Below are positions 6,131 to 8,073 of a stretch of DNA of 8,073 nucleotides, in pieces; position 1 is the first letter of the stretch, and every line of letters starts with the position of its first letter. The notes under the pieces were generated by a model. That model was given only the letters and a program-made list of their open reading frames with translations, had not been told where the DNA came from and made no database searches. Position numbers and translations under genes: made by a program. Source of the DNA: JAADHY01 sp964428935 (GTDB lineage Bacteria; Planctomycetota; Planctomycetia; Planctomycetales; Planctomycetaceae); contig CAYSAG010000241.1 in the NCBI GenBank assembly GCA_964428935.1, positions 1-8,073 on the forward strand, given 5' to 3'.

Positions 6131-6874
6131 TCAAGTTGTTGCGTCCTTTGCGTTGCGCTGCAGTTGTTCGTACGCAATTTTCGCCGCCGCCTGCTCAGCC
6201 GCCTTCTTGCTCGGCCCCCACGCTCCCGGAAACCTTCGCCCTCCCACGCTGACCGCGACCAGAAAGCACTTGGAATGGTCCGGGCCTTGTTCGTCCAGCA
6301 CGTGGTAGGTCGGCGCCTCACCAAACTCCCGCTGCGTCAGCTCTTGAAGAAGGCTCTTGTAGTTCTGTCCGAACTGCGACGAAACGATTTTCTCCAGGTG
6401 AGGAATCAGGGTTTGCTCGATGAACCGTCTGGCCGGCTTCATTCCGCCGTCCAAGTAGATTCCACCAATCAACGACTCGTACACGGCCGCCAGAATCGAC
6501 GACGGGACGTGCCGACCGGTGGCGACGCCTTTGGCCAGCAAGAGGAACCGGTCCAGTCCCATTTCTCGGCTGACGCGGGCACACGTGCGTCGGCTGACGG
6601 CGACCGACTTGACCCGAGTCAACTCGCCCTCCGACCAATCCGGGTACGTGCGGTAGAGGTGCTCGCACACAACCAGGCTCAAAATCGCGTCGCCCAGGAA
6701 CTCCAAACGCTCGTTCGACTCCAACCTCGAACGGACCGTCGACGCGTGCGTCAGGCAGCGGCGCAGCAACTGACCGTCGCGGAACTTGTAGCCAATTGCC
6801 TTTTGGCACTCGAGCAACTGTCGCCGTTCCGAGTCTTCAGTCTGCTCTCGTGTCTTTCGCGACTTCTTGGCCAT
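6131..6874 (-). CDS. rnc: Ribonuclease III
   Basis: The product is 247 residues from the ATG at 6874; an in-frame GTG at 6913 would add 13 residues, and neither start has a good ribosome binding site, so the start is tentative. The enzyme cleaves double-stranded RNA in rRNA processing and mRNA turnover in the cytoplasm. The N-terminus is basic (MAKKSRKTR). The RNase III domain spans about 18-160 with signature NERLEFLGD at 54-62, giving Glu55, Glu58 and Asp62. The second catalytic motif reads ILAAVYESLIGGIYLDGG: Glu133 is present, but the position of the usual Asp (E. coli Asp114) is Ala130, codon GCC. A double-stranded RNA-binding domain follows at about 171-238 (NYKSLLQELTQREFG to KKAAEQAAAKIAYEQL). 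Length and domain order are normal for bacterial class I enzymes. It is convergent with the Lys-rich gene and divergent from the HtrA gene. Confidence 0.95.
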   Translation of the reverse strand: MAKKSRKTREQTEDSERRQLLECQKAIGYKFRDGQLLRRCLTHASTVRSRLESNERLEFLGDAILSLVVCEHLYRTYPDWSEGELTRVKSVAVSRRTCARVSREMGLDRFLLLAKGVATGRHVPSSILAAVYESLIGGIYLDGGMKPARRFIEQTLIPHLEKIVSSQFGQNYKSLLQELTQREFGEAPTYHVLDEQGPDHSKCFLVAVSVGGRRFPGAWGPSKKAAEQAAAKIAYEQLQRNAKDATT

Positions 6875-7428
6875 GGTCGTCAGACTACCGGTTCTTGTCT
6901 CGCCCAGCCGCACGCCGGGGCTTCGGACGGCGAGTGCTGTGGTCGTCGTTTCGGGTCGACGGACGGTTTGGTTGAAGGGACTTGCCGACCGAACGCAGCG
7001 CCGAACCCAGCGCGGTTCTTTTGGCCAGTTTCGTACGGGCCGCGCAGGCCGTCAACCATTCCGGGTCGGCGCGGCGAGTCGTCCGGCGGCCGAGCGGGTC
7101 TGCGGGGTCGGCCGCAAGAGTCGTGCGGGACCGCGTGGCGCGCTCGCTGGACGGCGACGGAGCCGGTCGAAGTGGCCGGTGTGAGCCGGCGTGCGGCGGC
7201 GCAATGCCTCAGCCTCGGTGCTCGCTCTCCAGACGCTGCGTCCCGCGGTCGGTCAAACGGGACTGCGGCACACAGCGTACACTCTAATGTGTCGTGCCAA
7301 CGAGGTGGCAACGAAGCGGCTCGCTTGCTGGCAGCGGAGAATGTTGGCGTGGTCCCGAACGGAGGGACTCGCTAAAAGTGGGGCGGCAACGGTTCGGTCG
7401 AAGGACTGCCGGGTCTGTCCGAACAAGT
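6875..7428. other. Divergent intergenic region between rnc and the HtrA-like gene
   Basis: This GC-rich stretch of about 550 bp must carry promoters for both flanking genes. On the plus strand, TCTAAT (7283-7288) matches the -10 consensus at 5 of 6 positions but lacks a -35 partner. Small dyads occur, such as TGCCA-acgagg-TGGCA near 7295-7310 and GTCCC/GGGAC at 7352-7368. Several long open frames cross it on both strands, all Arg/Pro/Ser/Ala-rich with no ribosome binding site, which is what random high-GC DNA gives. I call no gene. Confidence 0.45.
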
Positions 7429-7442
7429 GGAGGAGACGAACA

Positions 7443-8073
7443 ATGGCCAGAATTCGCAAACACGTTCACTGGATTGTGGCGGCTGTGGGAGTTGCGTGCT
7501 TGGTCGCCAGTGCCACTCTCTGGGGCCAGCCGCGTCTGTTTCGTTCCACGCCGACGGTTCGAGACGCTCGCGACTTGTCGGCCGTCTTTCGGCAAGTGGC
7601 CAAGCAGTCGCTGCCGAGCATTGTTTCGATTCGGACCGAGACGAAGCCGGTGGAACGGGAAATTCAGGTTCCCTTCGACGAGGACTTCCCGTTCCCCGAG
7701 TTTTTCCGAAACCACCCCGAATTTCGGGACTTCTTCCGGCAGTGGCGGTTTCGCGTTCCTCCCACCCGCGGGCTCGGATCCGGTTTCATCATTGACTCCT
7801 CGGGCCTGATTCTCACCAACGCCCACGTCGTCGGCGACGCCGACAAGATCATTGTGAAGTTGTTCGACGGCGAGGAGTACGAAGCCAAAGACGTGAAGGT
7901 GGACAAACGGTCGGATGTTGCCATCGTCCGAATCGAAACCAAAAAGCGGCTGAAGCCGATTCCGTTGGGAGACAGCGACCAGATGGAAATCGGCGACTGG
8001 GTGCTGGCATTCGGAAGTCCGTTCGGACTGGAGGCTTCCGTGACGGCCGGCATCATTAGCGGCAAGGGACGTG
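7443..8073 (+). CDS. htrA: HtrA/Do-like trypsin-type serine protease, N-terminal 210 residues, 3' end outside window
   Basis: The ATG at 7443 follows GGAGGAG (7429-7435) with a 7-nt spacer. Residues 1-28 are a signal peptide or membrane anchor (basic MARIRKHVH, then WIVAAVGVACLVASATLW), placing the enzyme outside the cytoplasmic membrane. Residues about 77-107 are a Phe-rich segment (DEDFPFPEFFRNHPEF) in the position of the LA loop of DegP/DegQ proteases. The protease fold follows: GLGSGFIID (110-118), the catalytic His128 in TNAHVV, the catalytic Asp158 in RSDVAIVRI, and the conserved IGDWVLAFGSPFGL (183-196). The catalytic Ser (GNSGGP motif) and any PDZ domains fall beyond the right edge, so activity and PDZ number cannot be stated. 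The family degrades or refolds damaged envelope proteins under stress. No heat-shock promoter or operon partner is visible. Confidence 0.93.
   Translation, partial: MARIRKHVHWIVAAVGVACLVASATLWGQPRLFRSTPTVRDARDLSAVFRQVAKQSLPSIVSIRTETKPVEREIQVPFDEDFPFPEFFRNHPEFRDFFRQWRFRVPPTRGLGSGFIIDSSGLILTNAHVVGDADKIIVKLFDGEEYEAKDVKVDKRSDVAIVRIETKKRLKPIPLGDSDQMEIGDWVLAFGSPFGLEASVTAGIISGKGR

Noticed and set aside
5903..7375. A 490-codon plus-strand open frame spanning rnc and both flanking gaps.
   Set aside because: It is antisense to a certain RNase III gene, starts inside the terminator hairpin and has no ribosome binding site or family resemblance.
1..8073. A new defence, mobile or biosynthetic system spanning several genes.
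   Set aside because: The five larger genes belong to well known families, are oriented as separate transcription units and show no transposase, integrase, toxin-antitoxin, reverse transcriptase or CRISPR signature. The only poorly described gene is the small Lys-rich one.

Overview
The window looks like chromosomal DNA from a planctomycete. The strongest pointer is a secreted, cysteine- and tyrosine-rich protein built of 16-residue YTV-type repeats (minus strand, 2503-3819). This family is essentially restricted to Planctomycetes and is linked to their proteinaceous cell envelope. A large alpha-2-macroglobulin-like protein, a sugar-epimerase TIM barrel, moderately high GC and low coding density (about 29% of the window is intergenic) fit the same picture. 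No species is claimed.

Layout. Positions 1-2105 (minus) hold the first 701 residues of a secreted alpha-2-macroglobulin-family protein whose C-terminal part lies outside the window. Upstream of it, on the same strand but behind an intrinsic terminator (about 2427-2458), is the YTV repeat protein. A 521-bp gap then separates this gene from the ribosome binding site of a divergent D-tagatose 3-epimerase-like sugar epimerase (4356-5186, plus). After a 567-bp gap with an AT-rich island and two operator-like palindromes comes a 37-residue gene (5754-5867, plus). It has a perfect Shine-Dalgarno sequence and encodes a protein made only of Met, Ala, Lys, Ser and Thr, 19 of 37 being Lys, like a free-standing histone H1 tail. 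A strong hairpin terminator (5917-5960) follows. Ribonuclease III (rnc, minus, 6131-6874) is convergent with it. After another gap of about 570 bp, an HtrA/Do-like serine protease (plus, from 7443) runs off the right edge.

How the genes relate. There is no obvious multi-gene operon: each gene has its own intergenic region or is divergent from or convergent with its neighbour. Three products (alpha-2-macroglobulin-like, YTV protein, HtrA) are predicted to be exported and fit envelope structure, defence and quality control. RNase III and the Lys-rich peptide act on nucleic acids. I found no CRISPR array, transposon, tRNA, rRNA or recognisable new multi-gene system. The most notable items are the miniature histone-tail-like protein, an RNase III that lacks one conserved metal-ligand Asp, and the two different 16-residue repeat lattices inside the YTV protein.
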